From Burkholderiales bacterium (GTDB taxonomy: Bacteria > Pseudomonadota > Gammaproteobacteria > Burkholderiales > Burkholderiaceae_C): a stretch of 14,503 nucleotides of DNA. The notes beneath the pieces were generated by a model. The model saw nothing but the letters and a program-made list of their open reading frames with translations. It was not told where the DNA came from and did not search any database. Shown here piece after piece: positions 7,517-14,503 of the stretch. Made by a program: the position numbers and the translations under genes. The DNA is taken from positions 1-14,503 of the forward strand of contig JAABPT010000138.1 in NCBI GenBank assembly GCA_011391855.1, given 5' to 3'. Position 1 is the stretch's first letter. Each line of letters opens with the position of its first letter.

Positions 7517-8716
7517 TCACCGGCTCAGGCTGCGCAGAAAGGCCGCCAGGTCCGCCGCCTGCTGCGGCGTGAGGTTCAGCCGGCGCAGGATGCGCTCGCC
7601 GTCGGCATGCAGCCGCTCCTCGTTCAGCGCCGAATAGTGCTGCACCACGTCTTCGATGCGCGCCAGGCTGCCGTCATGCATGTAGGGCGCGGTGTGCGCA
7701 AGCTGGCGCAGCCCCGGCACGCGGAATTCGCCGAAATGCCGCGGCTCGACGATGACGTGCCGCGTGGCCACCGCGCGCGGGTCGGCCGTGCCGGCGTCGT
7801 TGTGCGGCCCGAGCCGGTTCATGCGGCTGGCCAGCAGTTTCTGCAACCCGCCGTGGCGGCCGGAGTCGACGCCGCCGGGCACGAAGAAGGGCACGCCGAT
7901 ATCGGCGAATTCGCCATTGCTGAAGGCTGGGCCGGCGTGGCAGACGCTGCAGCGCGCCTCGCCGATGAACAGGCGCAGGCCGCGCTGTGCGGCCAGGGGG
8001 TAGCGCGCGGCCGCCGCCGGGTCACCGCGCGCCATCGCGTCTCGGAAGTCGTCGAAGGGCGTGCGCGGCGAGACCAGCGCCGCCTGCCACGCGGCCAGGG
8101 CCTTGGCCAAGTCGACGGCGATCTGCTCGTCGTTGGCACCGGGCGCGGCGCCGAAGGCGGCGCGATAGCCGGCAGCCAGCCGCGGGTCGCCGCGCACGGT
8201 GGCGGCCAGCGTGTCCAGACGCTGGCCCATCTCGCCGGCCTGCAGCAGCGGCGACAGGCTGGCCACCCACAGGCTGTCGTGCGCGCCGTCCCAGCCGAAC
8301 CAGCGCTGCTGGGCCACGTCCAGCAGCGTCGGCGTGTTGCGGATCCCCTCGGCGCGCCCCACCGCCACCGGCCGACCGTCCTGGAAGGCGCGTGGCGGCA
8401 AGTGGCAACTGGCGCAGGCCATGTCGCCACCCGCCGACAGTCGCGGTTCGAAGAACAATCGGGCGCCAAAGTCGATGGCGGCGCGCTGACCGTCGACGCG
8501 GTTGGCTGCGTCGCGCACCGCCGGCGGCGGCCAGGGGCCGTGGGCGAGGATGCGGCTGCGCTCCGCAGCGCTGAAGTCCAGCAGCGTCTGCGCATGCGCC
8601 GGGGTGGCCGCCAGCGTGGCCAGCGCGACCACCCACGGCGCGGCGACAGCAGCCATGGCACGCCAAACCCGGCGCGCCGGCGCCCCGAACGCGGCAAGAC
8701 CCACCAACACCCTCAT
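7517..8716 (-). CDS. Secreted di-haem cytochrome c peroxidase / MauG-family enzyme
   Basis: This is a periplasmic two-haem c-type cytochrome of the CcpA/MauG superfamily, whose members either reduce hydrogen peroxide or use it to oxidise residues in a partner protein. The 399-residue product has an N-terminal export signal ending near AHAQ (41), two haem-attachment sites CASCH (101-105) and CSVCH (256-260), and the conserved C-terminal block FRVPGLRQLAHTAPYMHDGS (331-350). I chose the ATG at 8716 because it overlaps the upstream stop as ATGA. An internal ATG at 8656 would give a shorter signal peptide and is possible. It is the last gene of a three-gene operon with a YtkA-like protein and an amidohydrolase. 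Whether it is a peroxidase or a protein-modifying enzyme cannot be told from sequence alone. Confidence 0.9.
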   Translation of the reverse strand: MRVLVGLAAFGAPARRVWRAMAAVAAPWVVALATLAATPAHAQTLLDFSAAERSRILAHGPWPPPAVRDAANRVDGQRAAIDFGARLFFEPRLSAGGDMACASCHLPPRAFQDGRPVAVGRAEGIRNTPTLLDVAQQRWFGWDGAHDSLWVASLSPLLQAGEMGQRLDTLAATVRGDPRLAAGYRAAFGAAPGANDEQIAVDLAKALAAWQAALVSPRTPFDDFRDAMARGDPAAAARYPLAAQRGLRLFIGEARCSVCHAGPAFSNGEFADIGVPFFVPGGVDSGRHGGLQKLLASRMNRLGPHNDAGTADPRAVATRHVIVEPRHFGEFRVPGLRQLAHTAPYMHDGSLARIEDVVQHYSALNEERLHADGERILRRLNLTPQQAADLAAFLRSLSR

Positions 8717-9117
8717 TGCAACGTGACCGACTGCCGCAAGGTGTGCGTCACGCCAGCCGCTTCGACATCCAGTCGCAGTTCCCAACGGCCGCTCATGTGC
8801 CACAGCAGTCCCTCCACGCGCCACACGCCGTCGCCCAGCGCTTGCAGGCTGGGCCGGTAGTTCATGCCGTGGCGGTGTTCGGGCATGGTGGCGTCCACGC
8901 GCAGCAGCCGCGCGTCGGCCGGGCACAGCGTCACGAGCAACGCGAAGGGGCGGCTGACGGAGACCGGCTCCGGCTCGGCACGCCACGTCAGTTGCACCGG
9001 GCCGCTTTGCAGTCGCGCGCCGGCCTCGGGCGGTGGCGGGCAGACCGCGAAGGCCGGCAAGGCGGCGGCCACCAGCCAGGCCGCCAACCCGGCCACCCGC
9101 CCTTGCGACACCTTCAC
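8713..9117 (-). CDS. Small secreted YtkA-like domain protein
   Basis: The 134-residue product has a signal peptide (hydrophobic about 9-24, likely cut after AFA at 24) and a mature part of about 110 residues predicted as all-beta. The segment DATMPEHRHGMNYRPSL (75-91), followed by GVWRVEGLLWHMSGRWELRLDV (97-118), is the pattern I associate with the YtkA-like/FixH-like domain, which occurs near copper- and cytochrome-related genes. M78, H81, H83 and M85 could bind copper. There are only two cysteines (C26, C65) and four tryptophans (W45, W99, W106, W112). The GTG start overlaps the amidohydrolase stop and the stop overlaps the di-haem gene start, four bases each, so it is surely co-translated with both. 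Its biochemical role is unknown. The domain call is from memory of the pattern and is moderate. Confidence 0.75.
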   Translation of the reverse strand: MKVSQGRVAGLAAWLVAAALPAFAVCPPPPEAGARLQSGPVQLTWRAEPEPVSVSRPFALLVTLCPADARLLRVDATMPEHRHGMNYRPSLQALGDGVWRVEGLLWHMSGRWELRLDVEAAGVTHTLRQSVTLQ

Positions 9118-9989
9118 GGCGCCCGCGGCGCCAGCATGGCCCCGAACAACGTCTCACCGTTCTTCCACGCGATGCGCTCGGCCACGGCCGGCGGCAGGTC
9201 GGCCAGCCACTGCCGCGACCAGCGCGCATGTTCGACCACGTAGTGCCAGCGCTCGGGCGTGAAGGTGTCTGTGCCGACCATGAAGCGGTCGGGGAATTCC
9301 AGGAACGCAGCGCGCCAGCCGTCGTCGACGCGGCCCATGGTGGCGTGGTCGCTGCGGAAGGCCAGGTCGCACCACAAGTTCTTGTGCTTGCGCAACATCT
9401 CGCGCACCTTCTCCGGGCTGTCGAAACCCGAGTGCGCCCACAGGATGCGGGCGTCGGGGTCCTGCTTGAACTGGCGCTCGATGGCGTCGGCGTCGGAGTG
9501 CGAATGCAGGAACAGCTTGTATTCACGCGCCAGTTGCACCACGCGGCGCACCACCGGCAGGTCGGCGTCGGCACCGTAGACGTGGTACTCGCCGATGGCC
9601 ACGTAGCGGTACCGGGCCAGCCGCGACTCCAGGTGCGTCACGATGCCGGGGTCGTTCACCCAGGTGCCGATCTCGCCGCGGCTGCGGTAGGGGCGCAGTG
9701 AGGGCAGCACCAGGTCGGGCGCCTCGGCATACAGCATCTGCGTGCCTTCGTCGCTGCTGCTGGAGACCATGGCGCGCTTCAGCCCGGCCTGGCGCAACAG
9801 CGCCACGGCTTCCTTCGGCGGCAGGCGCTCCCAGGCGTCGTGGCTGTAGTGCAGGTGGGCGTCGAAGATGGGCAACGGCGCCTGCGCCGACGCGGGCGTG
9901 GTCAGCGTGGCCAAGATCGCGATCAGCGCTGCCAGGGCAGCCACGGTGGTCACTCGGCCCTTGCGACCGGGCGCGATGGCATCAAGCAT
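9114..9989 (-). CDS. Secreted metal-dependent amidohydrolase (amidohydrolase-related TIM barrel)
   Basis: This is a TIM-barrel hydrolase of the amidohydrolase-related (Amidohydro_2) type, unusual in carrying an N-terminal export signal. From the ATG at 9989 there are 291 residues with a hydrophobic stretch (about 14-32) and a likely cleavage after ASA (35) or AQA (37). The metal-site pattern is present: DAHLH (43-47, H45 and H47), GEYH (133-136), HSH (162-164), WAHSG (184-188, H186) and VGTDTF (238-243, D241). I preferred 9989 over a GTG at 10079 because a good GGAG ribosome-binding site lies 5-10 bases upstream and the signal peptide then begins properly. It is the first gene of the operon with the YtkA-like and di-haem proteins and is divergent from groESL. 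The substrate is unknown. Confidence 0.85.
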   Translation of the reverse strand: MLDAIAPGRKGRVTTVAALAALIAILATLTTPASAQAPLPIFDAHLHYSHDAWERLPPKEAVALLRQAGLKRAMVSSSSDEGTQMLYAEAPDLVLPSLRPYRSRGEIGTWVNDPGIVTHLESRLARYRYVAIGEYHVYGADADLPVVRRVVQLAREYKLFLHSHSDADAIERQFKQDPDARILWAHSGFDSPEKVREMLRKHKNLWCDLAFRSDHATMGRVDDGWRAAFLEFPDRFMVGTDTFTPERWHYVVEHARWSRQWLADLPPAVAERIAWKNGETLFGAMLAPRAP

Positions 9990-10059
9990 GGGCACTCCGG
10001 ATGATTTCGATGCCGATGGTAGTGAAGCGGCCCCGTCCCCACGCGCGGCCGTGCCTTGT

Positions 10060-10072
10060 GGCGATCGTCGCC
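10060..10072. other. Small palindrome in the divergent region before groESL
   Basis: GGCGA (10060-10064) and TCGCC (10068-10072) are perfect inverted repeats around TCG. It lies between the divergent amidohydrolase gene and the groESL promoter. It could be an operator half-site pair or chance. I see no clear promoter for the minus-strand operon in 9990-10097. Confidence 0.2.
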
Positions 10073-10097
10073 CATTCACCTGCGCGTTGAACTGCCT

Positions 10098-10126
10098 CTT
10101 GAAAGGCCGCCGGTGACCCCTATAAT
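10098..10126 (+). promoter_or_regulatory. groESL promoter with overlapping sigma-32-like and sigma-70-like elements
   Basis: CTTGAAA (10098-10104) matches the heat-shock sigma-32 -35 consensus, and CCCCTATA (10117-10124) resembles its -10 (CCCCATNT) after a 12-base spacer. The same bases also read as a sigma-70 promoter: TTGAAA (10099-10104), a 16-base spacer and a perfect TATAAT (10121-10126). Transcription would start at about 10132-10134, at the edge of the CIRCE element. This arrangement would give basal expression plus heat induction. Consensus matching is direct; the use of each factor is inferred. Confidence 0.85.
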
Positions 10127-10133
10127 GCTTCTG

Positions 10134-10160
10134 CTAGCACTCGCAACCGTTGAGTGCTAA
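10134..10160 (+). promoter_or_regulatory. CIRCE operator (HrcA repressor binding site)
   Basis: CTAGCACTC (10134-10142), a 9-base spacer and GAGTGCTAA (10152-10160) match the CIRCE consensus TTAGCACTC-N9-GAGTGCTAA with one mismatch, at the first base. CIRCE is bound by the heat-labile repressor HrcA. Here it covers the predicted transcription start, so binding would block initiation, and the transcribed copy would form a hairpin at the very 5' end of the mRNA. The hrcA gene itself is not in this window. Confidence 0.95.
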
Positions 10161-10224
10161 CAGCCGGAAGCGATGCTTTTGCGTCACCGGCCGTCGCATG
10201 TGAGCGAGGACAAACTTCCTTTGA

Positions 10225-10257
10225 TCCTTGCAGTATGCCTACCTCGACATCCAAGGA
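10225..10257 (+). promoter_or_regulatory. Possible leader stem masking the groES ribosome-binding site
   Basis: The groES Shine-Dalgarno AAGGAG (10253-10258) is overlapped by CAAGGA (10252-10257), which is perfectly complementary to TCCTTG (10225-10230). A short inner helix ATG/CAT (10235-10237 with 10248-10250) could stack across an asymmetric internal loop. A weak, imperfect stem over the ribosome-binding site is what an RNA thermometer looks like. The stability is marginal and I could not compute it, so this is a candidate only. Confidence 0.3.
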
Positions 10258-10263
10258 GAACCT

Positions 10264-10554
10264 ATGAAACTTCGTCCTTTGCACGATCGCGTGATCGTCA
10301 AGCGCCTGGAACAGGAAACCAAGACCGCCTCTGGCATCGTCATCCCCGACAACGCCGCCGAGAAGCCCGACCAGGGTGAAGTCCTGGCCGTGGGCCCGGG
10401 CAAGCGCAACGACAAGGGCGATTTCGTCGTCCTCAATATCAAGGTCGGCGACCGCGTGCTGTTCGGCAAGTACAGCGGCCAGACCGTCAAGGTCGACGGC
10501 GACGAACTGCTCGTGATGCGCGAAGAAGACCTGTTCGCGGTGGTCGAGAAGTAA
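10264..10554 (+). CDS. groES: Co-chaperonin GroES (Cpn10)
   Basis: GroES is the heptameric lid that caps the GroEL ring and encloses folding substrate in the cytoplasm. The 96-residue product is full length. It begins MKLRPLHDRVIVKR and carries the mobile loop ETKTASGIVIPD (about 18-29) that docks on GroEL, the GEVLAVGPG strand (38-46) and the C-terminal DLFAVVEK. The ATG at 10264 follows a strong AAGGAG five bases upstream. An in-frame TTG at 10228 lacks a ribosome-binding site and would add a non-conserved extension, so it is rejected. It is the first gene of groESL, behind the CIRCE element, and groEL follows after 52 bases. Confidence 0.98.
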   Translation: MKLRPLHDRVIVKRLEQETKTASGIVIPDNAAEKPDQGEVLAVGPGKRNDKGDFVVLNIKVGDRVLFGKYSGQTVKVDGDELLVMREEDLFAVVEK

Positions 10555-10606
10555 CTTCTCCCACACGTCGCCCTACCCCCCCTGAACTGATTACGGAGAA
10601 ATACAT

Positions 10607-12256
<1,650 letters not shown>

Positions 12257-12263
12257 GGCACCG

Positions 12264-12282
12264 CGGGCAGCCTGGCTGCCCG
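12264..12282 (+). other. Strong hairpin just after groEL
   Basis: CGGGCAGC (12264-12271) and GCTGCCCG (12275-12282) form a perfect 8-base-pair stem with a 3-base loop, eight bases after the groEL stop. No T-run follows, so it may protect the 3' end of the mRNA or act as a pause site rather than terminate. A weaker 5-base-pair stem, GACCG/CGGTC (12292-12296 with 12305-12309), follows it. Confidence 0.55.
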
Positions 12283-12323
12283 GGCGACTTTGACCGGCTT
12301 TCGTCGGTCGTGCCTGTTGAACG

Positions 12324-12358
12324 AAAGGCCTGTGTGGTGAACGCAGGCCTTTTTGTTT
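12324..12358 (+). terminator. Rho-independent terminator of groESL
   Basis: AAAGGCCTG (12324-12332) and CAGGCCTTT (12344-12352) form a perfect 9-base-pair stem with an 11-base loop, running into the T-rich stretch TTTTTGTTT (12350-12358). This is a textbook intrinsic terminator about 70 bases after groEL. The A-run on the left arm means it could also act in the reverse direction. Confidence 0.9.
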
Positions 12359-12393
12359 GATCCGCCGCTTGGCCATGGCGTTAACGTCCCGGC

Positions 12394-14010
12394 ATGCCCG
12401 CTCCACATGTCTCCAAGGCATTGCTGCAGTTCGTCGACGACGAAATGCTGCGCGCGCCGCTGCTGTTCAACCAGGTGCTCGAAGGCACGCTCAACGGCGC
12501 ACGCATGGCGATGGCTGCCATGGCGCCGTTGCAACGCGCCACCATGGGTGAGCTCGTACAGACCGTGCAGACCCAGCAGGCCCGCGTGGCGGACTATTTC
12601 CTGCGCTCTTTGCGCGAGCAGGTCACGGCCGAGTTGCTGCACCAGGCCCCGCAGGCGCTGCAGAAGCCGAACCGGCCGGCAGCGTTGGCACTGGTCGACG
12701 AAGACCAGGTGGCGCTGGACGTCGAACTGTCGCAGACCATCGAGATCGTCAAGAGCACCGCCGAATTCGAACTGCGCGAGTTGCAGACCTACATCTCGGC
12801 CCTCGTCGGCGACCCCGACGTGGCCAGCGACCACAACCCGTTTCGCGCCGAAACGTTCGCACGCGCCCTGTGGGACGCCGCGCAGGCGCTTTCTTTGTCG
12901 CGCGGGCACCAGGTGGTCTTCGTGCGCCATGCCGGACCGGCGCTGGCCCAGGTGCTGCGCCTGAGCTACGCGGCGGCCACGTCGCGGCTGGAAGCGCAGG
13001 GCGTGGAACCGGCCGCCTACCGCACCGTGATCCTGCCCAGCGGCTCGCGCCGCGGCGGGCATTCCGGCGCCACCACCTTCAGTCCCGATCTTCAGCTGAT
13101 ACGCCAATCGATGCCGGCACCGGTGGTGTCGCAGCTCAGCTATGAGGGCCAGGCACCGCAGCCGCGTCGCCGCGAGCTCTGGGTGGACATCGCGCACGGG
13201 GTGACCAACCGCGCCGACCGCCAGAGCATCGAACTCGTGAGCCGGCTGTTCGACGCCATGATCGCCGACGAACGCGTGCCGGCCGACGTGACCCTGCTCA
13301 TCTCGCGCCTGCATGGCCCGGCGTTGCGCCTGACGCTGCGCGACGGCAGCATGCTGGACCAGGACAAGCACCCGCTGTGGCACTTCATCAACCGCCTGGT
13401 CTACGAAGCCGAGATGGCCCCCGATGCCGGCGACCCCGAACGTGTGCAATTGCTGAAAACGGCGCAGGCCACGGTCGACCAGCTGACGAGCGAACCCGAG
13501 CAGAACGCGGGCCTGTACCGCTGGGCGCAGGACCGCCTGGAGAGCTTCCTGCAGAAGCGGCTGGCGCGGCGCCTCGCGGCGGTGGCCAGCCACATCGGCG
13601 CGCTGCAGAAGCTCGAGGACAAGCTCACCGCCGGCCAGGCCCTGCCATCGACGATGCACGGCACGCTGGACGTGCAGCAGCTCGACACCGTGCCGGCCGA
13701 CCTGTTCGCCGACCCACGCCGCGTAGCGCCGGTCCAAGCCAGTGCCGAGGAGTGGCTCGACACGCTCCGCCCAGGCCAGTGGGTGCGCATGTTCCTGCAG
13801 GGGCGCTGGGTTCAGCCGCAATTGTTGTGGCCCGGCGAGCGGCGCGAGATCTGGCTCTTCGGCGACGGCGCTTCCGACGCCACCTGGGCCGTGCGCCGCG
13901 GTGCGTTGCTGCTGATGCACGAGCAGGCCTTGCTCAAGAGTCTGAAGCAGCGTTCGATCGTCGGTTCTGCGGCGGCCAAGGTGCAGGAGCAGGTGGCCGC
14001 CGCCGCCTGA
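12394..14010 (+). CDS. DUF1631 family protein, function unknown
   Basis: I recognise this as a DUF1631 protein, widespread in beta- and gammaproteobacteria and without an established function. The 538-residue product has no signal peptide or membrane helix, so it is probably cytoplasmic. The N-terminal region is mostly helical. A conserved core runs through LVDEDQVALDVELSQTIEIVK (100-120) and LRELQTYISALVGDPDVAS (128-145), then HNPFRAETFARALWDAAQAL. Near the C-terminus, LRPGQWVRMF followed by LLWPGERREIWLFGDG (about 455-490) has the strand-rich pattern of a PilZ-like barrel; this is only a resemblance, and no RxxxR c-di-GMP motif stands out. The ATG at 12394 has no Shine-Dalgarno. The gene starts after the groESL terminator and so probably has its own promoter. 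Confidence 0.8.
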   Translation: MPAPHVSKALLQFVDDEMLRAPLLFNQVLEGTLNGARMAMAAMAPLQRATMGELVQTVQTQQARVADYFLRSLREQVTAELLHQAPQALQKPNRPAALALVDEDQVALDVELSQTIEIVKSTAEFELRELQTYISALVGDPDVASDHNPFRAETFARALWDAAQALSLSRGHQVVFVRHAGPALAQVLRLSYAAATSRLEAQGVEPAAYRTVILPSGSRRGGHSGATTFSPDLQLIRQSMPAPVVSQLSYEGQAPQPRRRELWVDIAHGVTNRADRQSIELVSRLFDAMIADERVPADVTLLISRLHGPALRLTLRDGSMLDQDKHPLWHFINRLVYEAEMAPDAGDPERVQLLKTAQATVDQLTSEPEQNAGLYRWAQDRLESFLQKRLARRLAAVASHIGALQKLEDKLTAGQALPSTMHGTLDVQQLDTVPADLFADPRRVAPVQASAEEWLDTLRPGQWVRMFLQGRWVQPQLLWPGERREIWLFGDGASDATWAVRRGALLLMHEQALLKSLKQRSIVGSAAAKVQEQVAAAA

Positions 14011-14062
14011 CCCTTCGCGACGCAGCCCGCTGCGCGGGGCGCGGCGAAACCCGCGGCGAAGT

Positions 14063-14503
14063 TCAGCCGGCGCTGAGCAAACGCTGGATCAGGTCGGCCA
14101 CGAGCGCCGGCTGTTCGTGCACGATCCAGTGCGATGCGTCTGGCACGCGCTGCACCTGCAGGTCGGGCACCCAGCGCTCCAGGCCGTGCAAGAGGGCAGG
14201 CAGCAAGGCGTGGTCGCGCTCGCCCCACAGCACGGTGGTGGGCACGCGCACGGTCACCGCATCGTCTTGCAAGACCAGGGACTGCAACTCATCGTCCGAC
14301 CCGCTGGCCGCGCGCAGCGGCGACGCCCTGTAATAGTTCAGCGGCCCGCACAAGCCCGCGCTCCAGCTCGCCAGATACTGCTCGCGCAGCTCGGGCGTGA
14401 GCCAGGCGGGCGCCGCCCCGAAGAAGGGCCACAACCGGGCGAAGCCGCGCTCCGCCAGCCGCGCCTCGGCGTCGGGCCGGCAGAGGAAATTCATGTAGGC
14501 GCT
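14063..14503 (-). CDS. Alpha/beta hydrolase (epoxide hydrolase / dehalogenase-like), 5' part outside the window
   Basis: This is the C-terminal part of an alpha/beta-fold hydrolase. The frame is open to the window edge, reading S-A-Y before the internal methionine at 14494, so the N-terminal half with the nucleophile elbow is missing. The 146 visible residues include a cap-domain segment with PLNYYRASP, typical of epoxide hydrolases, where a cap tyrosine activates the epoxide. They also include the strand VPTTVLWGERDHALLP with the acid residue (D94 counted from that methionine) and VPDASHWIVHEQP with the catalytic histidine (H122). Haloalkane dehalogenases and esterases share these features, so the substrate is open. 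It converges on the DUF1631 gene, leaving 52 bases with only weak hairpins (for example CGCAG/CTGCG at 14021-14034). Confidence 0.85.
   Translation of the reverse strand, partial: SAYMNFLCRPDAEARLAERGFARLWPFFGAAPAWLTPELREQYLASWSAGLCGPLNYYRASPLRAASGSDDELQSLVLQDDAVTVRVPTTVLWGERDHALLPALLHGLERWVPDLQVQRVPDASHWIVHEQPALVADLIQRLLSAG

Noticed and set aside
8717..9574. Upstream extension of the di-haem enzyme frame to 9574
   Set aside because: The extra 286 codons overlap the YtkA-like gene and the amidohydrolase in another frame, and they precede an internal signal peptide. The ATG at 8716 with its ATGA overlap is the sensible start.
9990..10079. Longer start (GTG at 10079) for the amidohydrolase
   Set aside because: It would bury the signal peptide 30 residues inside the protein. 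The ATG at 9989 has a proper GGAG site.
14011..14062. Bidirectional terminator between the DUF1631 gene and the alpha/beta hydrolase
   Set aside because: Only short GC stems are present (CTTCGC/GCGAAG, CGCAG/CTGCG) with no T-run on either strand, so a terminator cannot be supported.

Overview
The window reads as chromosomal DNA of a high-GC betaproteobacterium, most likely in the order Burkholderiales (Rubrivivax/Leptothrix/Ideonella-like). The evidence is the order pilB-pilC-pilD-coaE-zapD-yacG, a CIRCE-controlled groESL operon and a DUF1631 protein. I see no transposase, integrase, CRISPR array, tRNA or rRNA. Almost every base lies in one of 15 protein genes, and the many long antisense open frames are products of the GC-rich codon usage.

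Positions 1-5275 (+ strand) hold a tightly packed housekeeping block. It contains the 3' part of pilB, then pilC and pilD (type IV pilus assembly ATPase, inner-membrane platform and prepilin peptidase), coaE (last step of CoA synthesis), zapD (FtsZ-associated division protein) and yacG (small zinc protein, gyrase inhibitor). Positions 5286-7489 continue on the same strand with nagA and a SIS-domain glucosamine-6-phosphate deaminase-like gene, which together turn GlcNAc-6-P into fructose-6-P. Their start/stop overlap suggests one transcript.

Positions 7517-9989 (- strand) hold three genes joined by 4-base stop/start overlaps. In transcription order they are a secreted metal-dependent amidohydrolase, a small secreted YtkA-like protein with four tryptophans and an M-x2-H-x-H-x-M motif, and a two-haem MauG/CcpA-type c-cytochrome peroxidase. 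All three have export signals, so they probably act together in the periplasm. This is the least explained and most interesting unit here.

Positions 9990-12358 are the groESL heat-shock operon. Its promoter superimposes a sigma-32-like and a sigma-70-like element and is followed at once by a near-perfect CIRCE operator (HrcA site). The leader could fold over the groES ribosome-binding site. After groEL come three successive hairpins, the last a rho-independent terminator.

Positions 12394-14010 encode a DUF1631 protein of unknown function. Positions 14063-14503 (- strand) hold the C-terminal part of an alpha/beta hydrolase running off the end of the window.
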